DNA of 64,000 nucleotides from Chaenocephalus aceratus (GCA_023974075.1 JAMFTG010000066.1:62001-126000); one strand, 5' to 3'; positions 23,683 to 38,149 are shown, counted from the first letter of the stretch. Translations and numbers: made by a program. Notes: generated by a model from the letters alone, not told the origin.

Positions 23683-24602
23683 CAGTGGCGACTGGGCATT
23701 AGGGGCAGGAGGCACAGCCCCACCTAGTGTCAGCAGAAAGTATTAAAATAATGATTACAACAAAATGCAAAAAAAAAAGTGAAAGGTGACTGTAAAAACG
23801 ACACTGCGCATGCTCAGAGTATTTTCCTATTTAATGTGTGTGGCAAAAAATAACGACCATAGGGGCATAGAGCTTCCATCCCCACCATACGTCATCTCAC
23901 ATAATTCAGAGCTGATTGGCTGCAAGTACGTGTGCCGCGAAAAGTGTGGTGTGTGAAGAGCAGGTGAAGAGGAGGAGAGAGACGCGTCCTAAAACCAGGA
24001 AGTAAGCTGCGCATGGCTTCCCTCCACAAAAAAGCAATGAGATTTCTCCATAGGATTTTAGAAAATAGCTCAAAATAAGATCTGTGGGAAACGTAGCTGT
24101 TAGATAAATGTACGTTTGGTTCAGCCGGATAATATCCACATGTCTACCCTACTTTTATAATTTTCGAATCATAAATCCATCATTTAGATTTATGATAGAC
24201 TTTTGAAACTAAAAGAACATAAGGAGGACTTTTACAAAAAAGTAATAGCGATTTTTGTCCAGAAGGATAGGCAAATGGACTTCATCTTCAAGTCAAGGTA
24301 AGACCACAATTTTATTGAAAATGGGATCTTACTAAGAGAGAACAATTCAATATTTAAATGATAAAATTACATTTTTTGGGTATCCTTCTGTTGAACTGTC
24401 TGTTTAAAATTAATTGAAGCATCAGACTAAAGAGGCTTTTGAAAATAATATTATATTTTGATTTAGGTCAAAATATAATATTTGTAGACCTGAAGAGTCA
24501 GTGCCAGTGCCTCACCAGCCATGAACCTCACTGCAGAAGCTTATATATAGACATCTAAGTTTTTTGTGCCCCACCACTTTTTTACATATAGAAACGCCAC
24601 TG
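23683..24602. mobile_element. Non-autonomous hAT element, 8-bp TSD
   Basis: Ends CAGTGGCG and CGCCACTG are inverted repeats, with GGTGTAAC at both sides (23,675-23,682; 24,603-24,610). Subterminal GGCACAGCCCCACC and GTGCCCCACCAC are also related. No transposase is present. It sits 28 bp outside the inner end of the right arm. Confidence 0.93.
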
Positions 24603-24636
24603 GGTGTAACTGAAGTCTGCTTTAAGGGTTGTTAAC

Positions 24637-25197
24637 TTTTAGTTAGTTGTCTGAGTGGGTCTCAAAACAGTTTGATCACCATTTAAGTAAACAAGTATTT
24701 CCGAGGCACACCTTCATATGATGATAAGTTAATAGACATACAATACAAGTCTATGCCTTACATGATCTCATGTACACAAGTGTAGTCGCTTTCATTTAAC
24801 AATAATTACACGTCTAATAATAAAAAGCAAAAAAAGCACAATTTCACAAAGCGTAGGAACTGGAAAGCAGTTAGAATTAAAAGCAAATTAATCCTCTTGA
24901 AATAGAACATGTCAAATAGGAGAACATTAATCCTTTCAATTGGCCTATGCATACAAATATGGTACACGCTTCAAAATGGTCCTACGTGTTATTCCAGGGA
25001 GCAGATAAGCATTTTCCAAGCTCAGTAATAACCAAAATATCTAAGCTGATCTGTAGATGTCACACGTTGCCTGCCCATCTCTTTTCTTTTTTGTTGCATC
25101 CAATGATGGATTTGGTGTAAACAATAAAACACTAACATTTACACAACGATAAAAGCTTTCCTCTCTGCTGCCCTCCTCTTTCCGGGCCCCCGCTGAG
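24637..25197. other. Inner end of the right arm, noncoding
   Basis: Mirror of about 11,558-12,115. No gene seen. Confidence 0.6.
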
Positions 25198-27113
25198 GTG
25201 GATTCCGACGAGCTGCTGGGGTTGGAGTACCTCTTCAGCCAGAGCACTGGTGAATCAGAATCTGGCCCCTTTTCACTGGAGGACATCATCCACGATGGCC
25301 CCGGTCCAGACGAGGAGGTGGTTCAGCCCGGGCAGCCCACTCCAGATCTCGAAGCAGACGAGGGTACCAGAGCGACGGGGAGTCGCATTGCGAAGGAGAC
25401 AATGTGCTGGATGCCATCCTGCCCCACATCACACTCGTCACAGACGAAACCTCCACTGTCAACCCGCCCGCTTTTGTAAGTGACTTGGTGTCTTCTAAAA
25501 TGAAATTAAAATGCACTGTATGAGTGGTCAATGTATCCATTTCAACGTACCACATTTTCCATATCATTTCTTTAACAGGAGGATGTGTCAGGGTTGAGGA
25601 AAAATAGGACCCAAATGCAGAATGAGGAGGGAAGCAGGTTTCAAAATGGAACAAAAGGCGAGCTTTATTCACAAAAGCTGAAAAAAACAAGAATCCATTA
25701 ACAGGTACAAGGCACGAGGTAGCATCCAAACAAAAAGGCACTGTGACCAACATGAAGGGAGACATGAACGACAAATAATGAACCAACACTGAACACAGGA
25801 AGAGACTAGACTAAATACACGGAGGGGTAATCACGAGACGAGAAACAGCCGGGCAGGGGAGGAGAAAAACACAAGGGCAACAGGTGAACACAATTAGACA
25901 CACCAGGGAAACTAACGACAGGGAGGACAGAACAGCAAAATAACCCCACAACTAGACACAATAAAACTCAAATCCTGACAGGATGCCCGCAGCCAAAACC
26001 CTCTTCCCGGCTTCCAGCAGTTGGAGAGGTTCTGCTCGCTGCTGTTGGAGATGGGTCTCATCGATGACAAGCTGTCCCTTGTCACCGAGCAGAGGAACGC
26101 GATCCTGGCTGCCTGGGATGCAGTGGAGGACCACGACAAACAGCAGCAGAAGTTCAACCAGCTGTACAGAACGCACTGGGGCAACACCCTGTACTGCCGC
26201 ACTAAACGCCACAACCTTGTCGATGCTGCTGTGATACAGCGCGTGAAGATGGGCATTCGCTACGCAGTGCAATGAACAACAGGCTTATGTACACGCTGGT
26301 GAAACTGCTGTGGTTGAAGTCACCATAGGGTTCTCGCACAAGCCCTGAGAAGACCACTATCTTGAAGGCGTACGAGAGGATCCAGCACAGGTTTTGGTGG
26401 ACGATCCCGTTCCTCTGCCCACTTGCCTCCAGCGCCACACCAGCCCTCTCTCCACCAGACTACCCGCTGATGAAGTACGTCCCGACACCCAGCACGGCAG
26501 GAACCCAGTCATTGAAGGGAAGGAGGGACATGATCATGCCTCTCTCACACCCTCAGACATCACTGCCACCTGTGTCACTGCCACGTCCACCAACCCCCAG
26601 ACCTTTGCCCTCCCCCTCTCCATCCACAGCAACCCGGGCGATTGCTGGCCCTCCACGAGGCCCATCGTGCCTGCCATTGCTGGACGTCCCATACTGCTTG
26701 CCACCAGTACCATCGCCAGACCTGTGCCCTCCCTTTTCCCTGGCCCCATCCTGCCTGCAGTCAGCCAACCCCAGCCATTGCTGGCCCCTCCTCAATGCCC
26801 TTACTACCTGCCATTCAGGCAACCCCGTCTGCTGATGTGTCTGTCCCCACTACTCTCGAGTGCATTCCCTCATCCTGGGCAAGGTCCACGCTTTACAAGC
26901 GCAAGGGGATGGACGAGCCCTCGGGAAGTAGGTGTCCCGGGTCTCAAAGGCTGCCGTTGTGCAACATGCTGTGGCCAACCCACCCAGGGGCACAAAAAGT
27001 ACAAGGCGCAACGTCTTCTGCCCTTGAAGAGGATGTCTCCATCAAAGGGTCTGGAGAACACAGTCTACAACAGTTACAAACATTGTACAGCTGCTGTTGA
27101 CGCTTTGGAGAAT
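25198..27113 (+). pseudogene. Broken gene for a proline-rich protein with a CxxCGQP motif (right copy)
   Basis: Same gene as 9,521-11,557, on the plus strand. First part: DSDELLGLEYLFSQSTGES and SGPFSLEDIIHD, then a frame change before DNVLDAILPHITLVTDETS and a GTAAGT donor at about 25,477. Second part after TTTAACAG (25,578): LERFCSLLLEMGLIDDKLSL, AILAAWDAVEDHDKQQQKFN, TKRHNLVDAAVIQRVKM. About 150 bp present in the left copy (the KINIKTVHDFIRAQ region) are deleted near 26,405. The proline-rich part and a damaged C-terminal cysteine motif (CCGQPTQGHKKY) follow. A solo LTR splits it as in the left copy. Function unknown; not expected to be expressed as a full protein. Confidence 0.65.
25586..25980 (-). 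mobile_element. Solo LTR with 5-bp TSD (right copy)
   Basis: Reverse complement of 10,791-11,191. GGATG flanks it at 25,581-25,585 and 25,981-25,985. Six bases shorter than its partner. Confidence 0.93.
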
Positions 27114-27254
27114 GACCTGTTGCTATGTAAATATTGTAATAGTCATTTAAATGTTTTTCAACTTGCTGTGGTTTTATTGTTAATGTTGAGTTGTATATTT
27201 ATTATGTATAGGGTAAATATATGGACGGCATTAATGGTAAATAGGTGTATGTAC

Positions 27255-27418
27255 AGTACATGGTACTTAGACACTTTTATACAAGCGACTTACATACTCA
27301 ATACTGTGCGGTTGAAGTGTCTTGCCCAGGGACACAACGACATGCTGACTGCAGTGGGGTTTGAACCTGTGCTCCCCTGACCCCAACACCCAACGCACTG
27401 CGCCACAGCCTCTGTCCA
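27255..27418 (-). mobile_element. tRNA-derived SINE (right copy)
   Basis: Reverse complement of 9,211-9,385 with the B box GGTTCAAACCCC read on the minus strand near 27,355-27,366. Two bases have been lost or changed in the head. Confidence 0.75.
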
Positions 27419-29230
<1,812 letters not shown>

Positions 29231-29344
29231 CTAGAACAGACGACAGAGAAAGACAATCTAAAAAGCATGAATACACAAGTTAACTCAATAAAAACTCACT
29301 TAATATAACCTTGAGTTAACAAAATACTACTTGTTTGTTTGTTT

Positions 29345-29700
29345 GTAGCCTTTATTTAACCAGGTGAAGCCCCTTGAGATCAAAAGATCTCTTTTTCAAG
29401 GGTGACCTGCAGCACATTAGTTACACATGTAACATAAAAACAACAGAACAACAATAAGGATGACAACATAATGTACAGGGTACAGTTTACAAAACTCTAT
29501 TACAGTGACAGGTACCATGAGTATCAAACAGCATGTCACCCCAGCCGAGTTTTAAAATGATGCAGGGGAACCAAAGTGCTCAGTTTTAAACAGGTTTGCA
29601 GACTGTTCCAATTTAGTGGAGCTGCACATCTAAAAGCTTTCTTCCCTAAGACAGTCCTAGCACTTGGCACATTAATAAAACAACACTTAACTGTTTGGGT
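29345..29700 (-). mobile_element. L2-type LINE 3' end (right copy)
   Basis: Mirror of 6,690-7,046, with the GGTTAAATAAAGG end and (AAAC)n tail read on the minus strand. Confidence 0.8.
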
Positions 29701-29761
29701 TTATTATAGTTGTATTATATTTGATACAGTAATACAGCAACATTCTAACCACAGTATTATA

Positions 29762-30136
29762 CCAGAGGTTGGGGGGAGTCGAGTCGCATATTTTTTGACT
29801 TGAGACGTCTTGCTTGACTAACATTGATAAAAGACTCGACTTGACATTTGTTCAAGCATCGGATCTGCAAAACAGGAGTGTGAGCACCAGTCTGCCTTGA
29901 CCTATGTATTCATGTCTGTGACTCTCACAGTATCTGCTGCCCACAGCTGTTTTATAGAAGGAAAACCTCCTTCACTTCATGAAATCTCTGCAGCATCAGG
30001 AGGCAGTAACGTGTCACTCAGCAGAATCTGAGAAGAGCAGCACCAGCTGCAAAGAGCTGTGCCTTTTACTGTTTACTTCACTGTGTTTACCTTCATTAGA
30101 ACAGCTAAAGAGCGACCGCAGGCTGCTACGTTTTAA

Positions 30137-30172
<36 letters not shown>

Positions 30173-30395
30173 GCGCCCAATTATTCCCCCTTTTACCTGT
30201 TTTATGTTTTCAGAGCCCCACTCTCCATTGTTGTTAATGTGGAAATACAACTCTACTTTTCATAACCACTGTCTTTTAACTGATTTAAATGCAGAAACTG
30301 GGGTTATTCATTAGGATTTCGTAGGACTTGACTTGCTTGACTCGCACCCCAGTAACTTGGGACTTGCACATGTATGACTTACTCCCCACCTCTGG
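29762..30395. mobile_element. MITE with CCAGAGGTGGG termini (right copy)
   Basis: Mirror of 6,003-6,613; the left end has drifted to CCAGAGGTTGGGG. It contains an (AC)n tract at about 30,138-30,170 that is only a short GT run in the left copy. Confidence 0.8.
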
Positions 30396-30613
30396 TATAC
30401 AGGAGACAGAGGGAGACGGCATCCTGTCACCGCGAGTCTCAGTATGCTCTGTTCATCTTGTGTTTTGTTTAGTTTTTTTGTCTAATTATTGACTAAACTT
30501 TGTCGTGTCTTTATGAAACGTCATTTTGAGAGACCATGCTTTTTGATGCCTGTGGATTACATTTGCCTTCTGCAGACCATGTCTGGCCATACAACTTTCC
30601 AAGACACACCTGA

Positions 30614-30882
30614 GTGACAGCACAAACAGGTATGGCGAGGAGCCCCAGCCTCTACAGCCGCGAGGCTATGCTAGAGCTACAATGCGATCGGCCTCCTACG
30701 AATACACCAAGCCATCTGTGCTCTTCGTTATTGGATGACATCCCTCCGGAGCCGCTTAGAAACACCAGGAAAAAGACACTAGGAAGGAGGGGAGGCGTTC
30801 AGAAGAGATTCAGCCGGCCACCACTTCCATCCATCATTCTCACAAACCTGCGCTCATTGAGCACAACGTGGACCAGGGCTGA
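30614..30882 (+). mobile_element. LINE 5' fragment (right copy)
   Basis: Mirror of 5,515-5,784, reading SREAMLELQCDRPP and LPSIILTNLRSLS. Confidence 0.6.
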
Positions 30883-30984
30883 GAGGGCGTCCACCCCGAG
30901 AGCGGGCAGACTCAATTGCATACAGACTAAGTGCCAGCCTGGCCATAGAAACATGCAGGTACAGAGACAGACAGGTGGAGAGAC

Positions 30985-31062
30985 AGGTGTGAGAGAGAGA
31001 GAGAGAGAGAGAGAGGAGAGGTAGAGACAGGTAGAGGAGATGAGAGAGAGAAAGGAGTGAGA

Positions 31063-31119
<57 letters not shown>

Positions 31120-31135
31120 GAGAGAGACGGAAGTA
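30985..31135. repeat. (GA)n-rich tract
   Basis: Long GAGAGA runs, expanded compared with the left arm. Confidence 0.85.
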
Positions 31136-31197
31136 CAGACTGAGTGCTCACAGCCTGGCCATAGAAACAGGCAGGTTACAGAGACAGAGAGACAGAG

Positions 31198-31699
31198 CAG
31201 TGTGAGAAAAAGTTTTTAGAGAGTACTTGTTCATGGACAAGTGAGTTTGACAATGTACTTGTCCGAATACATTTTTCACTTGTCCCAGAATGGACAAAAA
31301 TTAACGTAGTTAGCGGTAAAGATTTTACTGCATCACACATAGGGTTGGGTATCGTTTGGATTTTAACGATTCCGGTTCTGCTTTTCGATTTCCGGTTATT
31401 TCAGTTCTCGATTCTCGGTTCTTGAGAGGGTAAAAATAAGTCCCGTGACAAACTGAGAGAAAAATATATTATGAAAACATTAGGTCAAATCTGTATTCCC
31501 ATTTACAAATCACTTCATACTGTTGAATATCTTACGGTTATTGAATACAATTATATAAAAATAATCTCTGCATTGTTTAGTTAGTTCTAAGTGGTGCCGT
31601 TTGAGAATGTACTATTGGTCCAGTCTCCTCTGATGCTACACTGCAACCTGCCTGTGAGACAGAGTCCAACCACACATGTCCAACACATAGGACATAACC

Positions 31700-31735
<36 letters not shown>

Positions 31736-32603
31736 CACATTAGATGTATAGCCTATAGGCCTAGCGCTTTTCTACAACTCAAAGACGCTTGCACGCTTAC
31801 ACATGTCCTGCAACACATATGCTGCAGCTGCCCAGCTGCTCACTGTTGTAAAAGTAAATAAATAGTATTTTCATTTCAATAATGTGCTTTCTATACCCTG
31901 CTTCATAAACAATACGGACATCCCTGTGCTCCTCCGAGTCTGGGGGACCGGGGATGTGAGGACAGCGCGAGGACACAGACAGGGAGGCTGCTTCACTTCA
32001 TAAAGGAAATGGTGGTCAATATTAACAACACACGTGTTAAAGAAAGAACATAAGAAAATTTGACAAAGATGAGGCTGTTAAACAGGCAGCGGATCCGCTG
32101 TGTGTAGAAAGAGAGAGAGAGACGCTGAGCTGCACCGTGCAGCGATCAGCTGATACGGAGCATAGAGAGAGCTTGCAGTCCGCGGGGCTCGGCCTCGCCT
32201 CCTGTCCTCACAACTCTTATTAATCCCGGTACCGGACAATTGTTATTTGTTCCTACTCGGAACCGAGTTTTGCTTCCCAAGCCTGCCACTGTGCTACACG
32301 TCGTCGTTCTTATTATACATCCATGGTCCCGTTCCGCCCCGCCCCCGTCTAACTGTACAGAAAGCGGCGAGATGCATTTCCTTAGGAATCGACAAGCAGA
32401 ACTGAAACTAACATTTCTAAACGAACAATGGCGGACACGTACAATTTGCGAATGAGTTCTGCCTTTTGTAAACTGAATGTATCAATAATTTGTCAATAAA
32501 TCAGGCCGAAAAACGTCACTTGTCCACCGGACAAGTCGATTGAAATATCGACTTGTCCGATATTGTAAATAACACGGTGGGACGTGTACTTTTTCGCACA
32601 CTG
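31198..32603. mobile_element. ACTTGTCC-rich non-autonomous element (right copy)
   Basis: Mirror of 2,634-5,261 without the hAT insertion. Ends CAGTGTGAGAAAAAGT and, inverted, CAGTGTGCGAAAAAGT. About 1.41 kb, no transposase. The empty hAT target ATTAGATG is at 31,739-31,746. Confidence 0.75.
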
Positions 32604-32779
32604 CAGAGAGAGAGAGAGAGATAGAGAGAGAGAAAAAAGAGAGAGAGACGGAGTACAGACTGGCCATAGCAACAGGCAGGTACAGAGACAGAGACAGACA
32701 GGTGAGAGAGAGAGAGAGAAAAGAGAGAGAGAGAAAGGGAGACAGAGAGATAGACAGAGGGAGACAGGTGAGAGACATG
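32604..32779. repeat. GA-rich tract
   Basis: Runs of GAGAGA with the GGCCATAG.AACAGGCAGGTACAGAGACAG motif that also flanks the element on its other side. Confidence 0.7.
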
Positions 32780-33289
32780 GCAGTAAATGCACTCAAAGAA
32801 AAAGCAAGAAGAGCTCTGAATGCAATTAAGAGAACATGTTATAATGTCCAAATTCCAATTAAAATCTGGCTCAAAATCTTTGATAGTGTGATCCAGCCCG
32901 CTGTACGGTAGTGAAGTATGGGGTCCACTCAGTCACCAGAGCTCTACCCGCCGGGACAAACATCCAACAGAGTCTTTACATGCAGAATTCTGCAGATACA
33001 TTTTACGTGTTCAGAGAAAAACACCAACAAATGCATGTCGAGCAGAATTAGGCAGATACCCACTGATCATTAACACTCAAAAGAGAGCACCAACCTTCTT
33101 TAACCACCTTAGATCCAGTCCCCGAGACACCCTCCACTCCAAAGCCCTCCAAATCCAAGAGCTAACCCCAGAGAAGAGTCCCCTATGTCAGCTGGTGCTG
33201 AGGCTAGCTGCCCCCTCTCAGAGCCACTCTGACCAGTCTCTCAACAACACTGCTCTCCAAACACCAATCACAGTCAAACGCATTATAAC
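32780..33289 (+). mobile_element. L1-like LINE fragment, late ORF2 region
   Basis: Plus strand reads NALKEKARRALNAIKRTCYN and IKIWLKIFDSVIQPAV, then YGSEVWGP in the next frame, CRYILRVQRKTPTNACRAELGRYPL: the thumb and region after the reverse transcriptase in L1-like elements. A second piece at 37,318-37,708 continues it to the C-terminus, so about 4 kb has been inserted in between. Confidence 0.7.
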
Positions 33290-33520
33290 CAGTGGCGGCT
33301 GGTGGAAAATATTTTTGGTGGGGCTATGGAAATGGTGACGAAAACATACTAGGGCGGTGTTCAGGGTGGTTAGCTATGAATCTTCCAAAACTGTGCAACA
33401 GTAGGCCCACACAAACTGCAGAACACTGGTGCTTTGGGAACACTCAAATGATTTAATTCCCATTTAAAATCAGGAGACTAAATACGAACATTGTGTGTGT
33501 GTGTGTGTGGGTGTGGGTGT

Positions 33521-33565
<45 letters not shown>

Positions 33566-33790
33566 ACTCCCGCATTTCTGACAAAATCAGATTTACTCAC
33601 GACTGTTTCCACTCGGACTTTAATACAGCTACATCATTGTTTGGTTTCCATGGTAGCGCGTCTCTTTAGCAGCGTGCGCAGCTCAAAGTCTGAGAGGGTG
33701 AGGAAGATGAAAACTGAACAAGAATCGACAACTCCACCCTCTGCTCACTCCTTTCCTGTAAAATACAGGTCCAGCCCACACATATGCTCC
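33290..33790. mobile_element. Probable hAT terminus and (GT)n tract
   Basis: The LINE is interrupted at CAGTGGCGGCTGGTGG (33,290), a common hAT start. The matching right end was not located. A (GT)n microsatellite lies at about 33,493-33,563. Confidence 0.45.
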
Positions 33791-34673
33791 ATGGTGCTAC
33801 AGGCATTGCCCTTACAACTACAATAAGCATGCAAATGTTAATCTACAGCTCCGGCGATCCACTAGCACCACAGTCTCCACCTGCAGACACAGCCATCCTC
33901 GACAACTACTGTAGCGTCACCTTGGATACGAGTCTAAACAACTCACAGACACACAGGCCAGGGCGCTGACAGGGCGCCCTTTGAGCATCAGATCTGGCGA
34001 CGCTGATTTTTATTTTATTTGCGTGCATATGAAACGCTAACCATTCCCATTGAGATTATTAAAACTGTCATTTGAACGGCGATCAAGCCTGAAGCCACAG
34101 AGACGGACACGATCCCCTGTCCGGCTAGGGTTAGCCAACACAATCACTCCATAATCGTCCAGGAGCGACGTTTGGTCAGTGTCCGTGGCGTGCAATTGTG
34201 ACGCTCCTAGGCTCCTTCAGCGTCATAAAGGGACGCAAATAGCTTTCAACTGATTGCAATGTATTCCCATCTGCGGCGGGATTTGACGCTCATGGAAGCA
34301 CGGCATTCGTTTGTGTCGGCTGCCCTTAAAGGCAATGTGAGCGTCCATTCCCATTGGATAACGGAGAATTGTACACCCGGAAGTAAGTGTTCCCCTTACT
34401 GTCGATTGATTTTACAGTGATATCTGCACTACTCATCGACTAAAAAACACCAGAGTATCCTTGTTAATTACACAACATTGATTGGTTTAAATTGTGTGCA
34501 ATGCTTTTGTATTTTTTCCCCTTCGATTCGGAGAAACAAATATTTTTTCGGAGTGAAGGATGGCAGAAGACACTACACTACCCAGAATCCCCAGCTATCG
34601 TTTGGACTACACCATGTGCTCTGTTTGACAAACCCCGGTTTTTTTCACCATGCATTCCAATGGCTGGCGTCTA
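33791..34673. other. L1-like remnant and unassigned sequence
   Basis: About 33,810-33,960 reads LTTTISMQMLIYSSGDPL and TAILDNYCSVTLDTSLNN, probably more of the interrupted L1-like element. The rest, to 34,673, has no assigned feature. Confidence 0.4.
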
Positions 34674-36903
34674 TGTAAATTTAGAGTGAAGGGACGAAAC
34701 AATCCCTGGTTTTCTGCTGAGCTGTCCAGTCTCCTTCATGAGAGAAATAATGCTTGGGCTAAGGCTAGGAAATCAGGCTCAGAGGTAGAATGGCTACGTT
34801 TTAGGCAGCTAAGAAATAGCTTCACATCTCAAATAAAAAGTGCTAAATCAAAGTACTATTTGTCGGTTACCACAGAAAACCTGAATAATCCTAGGAAATT
34901 TTGGAAAGCCATAAAATCGATTTCCACTGGTGATATCCCAAATGAGCTACCCTCCGTGCCTCACCACAGCATCTGGCATTATATCAGACAGGGCTACTAT
35001 GCTAAATTGCTTTAATGAGCATTTTGTGTCTTGTGGCTCTCTGTTTGGCTGTGTGGCTCCTGTGAACGCTCCAATCCTTGACTCTGAACAATGTGGTCTG
35101 GAAAACCCTTTCAGTTTTACTCCTTTAACTATTGGTATTGTTCATGAAGTAGAAATCAGTGCCTAAATGTTTCACATTTATGTACAGAGAAAAACAAGAA
35201 AAAGACAGACTGACTTAAAACAGAAAGGCTCTGGAGACTTCTGTTAGATCCTAGAAAACCGGCTGGCCCGGACAACGTAGAACCTTTCTTTTTAAAGATA
35301 GCTGCAGATTGTATTGCTCCACCTCTTACTTATCTTTTTAACCTCTCCCTCAGCACGAACACAATTCCAAAAGTATGGAAGTCTGCTTATGTCTTACCTT
35401 TACTGAAAGGAGGGGAGGCAACTATTTTAAATAACTATAGGCCAATCTCTAAATTGTCAGTTCTGGCTAAGGTGCTCGAACGACTTGTGAGTGAACAAGT
35501 AAAGGAGTTTTTATGTATAAATGATATCCTGTCTAAACATCAGTCAGGATTCAGAAAGAAACACAGCACCATCACTGCGACAATGAAAGTGGTAAATGAC
35601 ATTACTACTATTTTAGATAATAAGCAGAGTTGTGCAGCTCTGTTTATTGACCTTTCCAAAGCATTTGACACCGTTGATCATCGCATCTTAAAGCAGAGGC
35701 TAACCAGTATTGGCATATCCAGCCATTGGGGTGGTTTGTGAACTACCTCTCTGAAAGGTCCCAATGTGTTCATTTTGATGGACTGTCTTCTGAGTGGTTA
35801 AACATTTCTAATGGTGTACCACAAGGTTCTGTTTTAGGACCACTTTTATTCTCCATATATATCAACAGTGTAGGTGATAATGTGGATGAAGCTACTTTAC
35901 ATTTGTATGCGGATGATACTGTGATGTACTGTGCAGGTCCCTCCATTCAGGAGGCTGGTGTTAAATTACAGGCTGTTTTTAACACTATTCAGACTCAGTT
36001 CTCTGAATTAAAGCTTCTTTTAAATGTGGATAAAACCAAGGTAATGCTCTTTTCAAAAGCTAAAAATACACCAGAGCCTGTTTTAGATATTGTAACTAGG
36101 CAAGGAACAAAACTTGAAGTTGTTGCCTGTTACAAATACCTTGGTATCTGGCTTGATGATTGTCTCACTTTTAAACTTCATGTCAATAACCTGCTTAAAA
36201 AACTGAGGGTGAGGCTAGGGTTCTTTTTCAGAAACAAGTCCTGCTTCTCGCTTGAGGCCAGGAAAAGGCTCTGTGACCTTTGACCTGTGCTGGACTATGG
36301 GGATCTGGTCTATATGAATGCACCTGCCAATTACCTGAGCAAATTGGATGCTGCGTATCACAGTGCACTGAGATTTGTCACAAATTGTAAAGCGCTTACA
36401 CATCACTGTACACTGTATACCAAGGCAGGTTTACCATCACTCTCTGTAAAGAGGCTCAGTCATTGGTACACGTTTATTTATAAAGCTTTGTTGGGTAAAC
36501 TCCCATATTATATCTGCTCTCTGATAACACAGAGAGTTGCAAGCAGGTATTGTCTGAGGTCACATGATGTAGTCTTGTTAGATGTGCCAAGAGCAAGGAC
36601 TGTCTCAGGTAAGACAGCTTTTATGTGCGCAGCTCCACTTGCTTGGAACAATCTTCAGCAAGAATTGAAACTGAGCAATCTCATTCCTCTGCATGTTTTT
36701 AAAGCTAGGCTAAATGAAATGCTTGCTGATACAATGGGCACTTGTAAATGTCTATAACTATGTATCCTGTAAATATATTGTATAATGTCCTTTATTGTTT
36801 TACGTTTCATGTGGAACTTATATGCTGCAGTTCTCCCTTGAAAAAGAGATCTATGATCTCAATGGGACCATCTGGTTAAATAAAGGTTTGAAATTAAATG
36901 AAA
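34674..36903 (+). mobile_element. 5'-truncated L2-type LINE
   Basis: Begins within the post-endonuclease linker (FRVKGRNNPWFSAELSSLL) and runs to the LINE 3' end with GGTTAAATAAAGG and a short AAATTAAATG tail. The reverse transcriptase has FIDLSKAFDTVDHRIL, NGVPQGSVLGPLLFSIYIN and the catalytic YADDTVMY (about 35,905-35,930). Frames change near 35,150 (where ~90 bp of foreign or rearranged sequence replaces a few codons), 35,735 and 36,284. It is better preserved than the copy at 18,909-21,925 but not intact. Confidence 0.88.
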
Positions 36904-37317
36904 TATGTCACGTGATCTTCAAATTTCTCCATGCAGAAAAAAAAAACATGGCCGAACTTCGTTTTATTCTCGGTAGAAAATGCCTATTTTAAAGTTAGTT
37001 TGGCCATTAAAATGCGTTTTGATGTCATTTGATGCGAGAAATATGAGTTGTTATTTCAGATTATGTGTGCAGTGGATGTACATGATCTTTAGTTTGCTAG
37101 TTATTCATTTCAGAAATAAAACCAGCTTGAAATGCTATTTTGGTCTGTTACTCCTTTTTGTTTTAGTTTCTGTTACCTTGTAGGTGCTTGTACTGTTAAG
37201 TAACTTGAAAAATAACCATAATAACCGACATGAAAAAATATCGTGATATATATCGTCTATCGTGATACTGCTTGAAAAATATCGTGACAATATATTTTTC
37301 AATATCGCCCACCCCTA
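36904..37317. mobile_element. hAT-type terminus fragment
   Basis: Ends in ATATTTTTCAATATCGCCCACCCCTAC, the inverted form of a common fish hAT end beginning TAGGGGTGGGCGATAT, with an ATCGTGATATATATCG subterminal block. Its other end should lie left of the LINE at 34,674 and was not found. Confidence 0.5.
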
Positions 37318-37708
37318 CCTGGCTCTAAACAGAGATTATGAGCTGGCAGAATATCTCTCTACTGTCAGAGATAGAAAGCAGAGACAGATCCTTACCAAGT
37401 ACAGGCTCAGTGACCACAGACTGGCAATCGAAACAGAAAGACTCAAAAGATCCTGGCAACCAAAAGAGAACACAATATGTGGTCACTGTACGACAGGTGA
37501 GACTGAGACAGAGATGCACTTCCTCCTGAAGTGCCAAACATTCAACGAAGTAAGGAGCGTTTACTGGAACAAGTTGAACTCTGTAATCCCAGGTTTCAAG
37601 GAGGTTGATGACCTCTCAAGACTGAGAGTACTCCTAGGAGAAGGAGACAAGGCACATCTTGCTGCCCAATATGTATACACATGCCACAACCTGAGGGACA
37701 GTGAATGA
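37318..37708 (+). mobile_element. L1-like LINE fragment, ORF2 C-terminus
   Basis: Reads DYELAEYLSTVRDRKQRQIL, YRLSDHRLAIETERL, then CGHCTTGETETEMHFLLKC, a zinc-knuckle-like C-terminal motif of L1/Tx1-like ORF2 proteins, and stops at 37,706-37,708. It continues the fragment at 32,780-33,289. Confidence 0.7.
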
Positions 37709-37734
37709 GACACACACACACACGTTGAAATGTA

Positions 37735-37736
<2 letters not shown>

Positions 37737-37769
<33 letters not shown>
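37737..37769. repeat. (TA)n microsatellite
   Basis: About 16 TA units. Confidence 0.9.
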
Positions 37770-37772
<3 letters not shown>

Positions 37773-38149
37773 TGCAACTATAGTGTGCAACTCGATTTTG
37801 ACAAGAAAGCAACTGGACACTTCTAGAATTGTGTGAGTAACATTCTGTTTTTAGACTTCTCTGCTTCAGTGTGTGTACTCTGTATCAATGCTCTGTAGTT
37901 GATCTGACTGAAATTGTGATTTTAAATCTCAAAACCGCTACAGTATCTGTCAGGCAGAAACTTGGGACAGGTAATTTGACTAAAAACCTTAAAACTGAAC
38001 TAACTGACTGGTAGGGTTAACTTTGATTTAAACATTTGTAGAATACTAAGAGCTTTATTGAGTAGGTGTAACTGTATTAAGGGTTAAACTCATAACTTTA
38101 TAACTTAGGGTTTAATGTAATTGACTTAAAAGACAATAACGAGTCAGGA

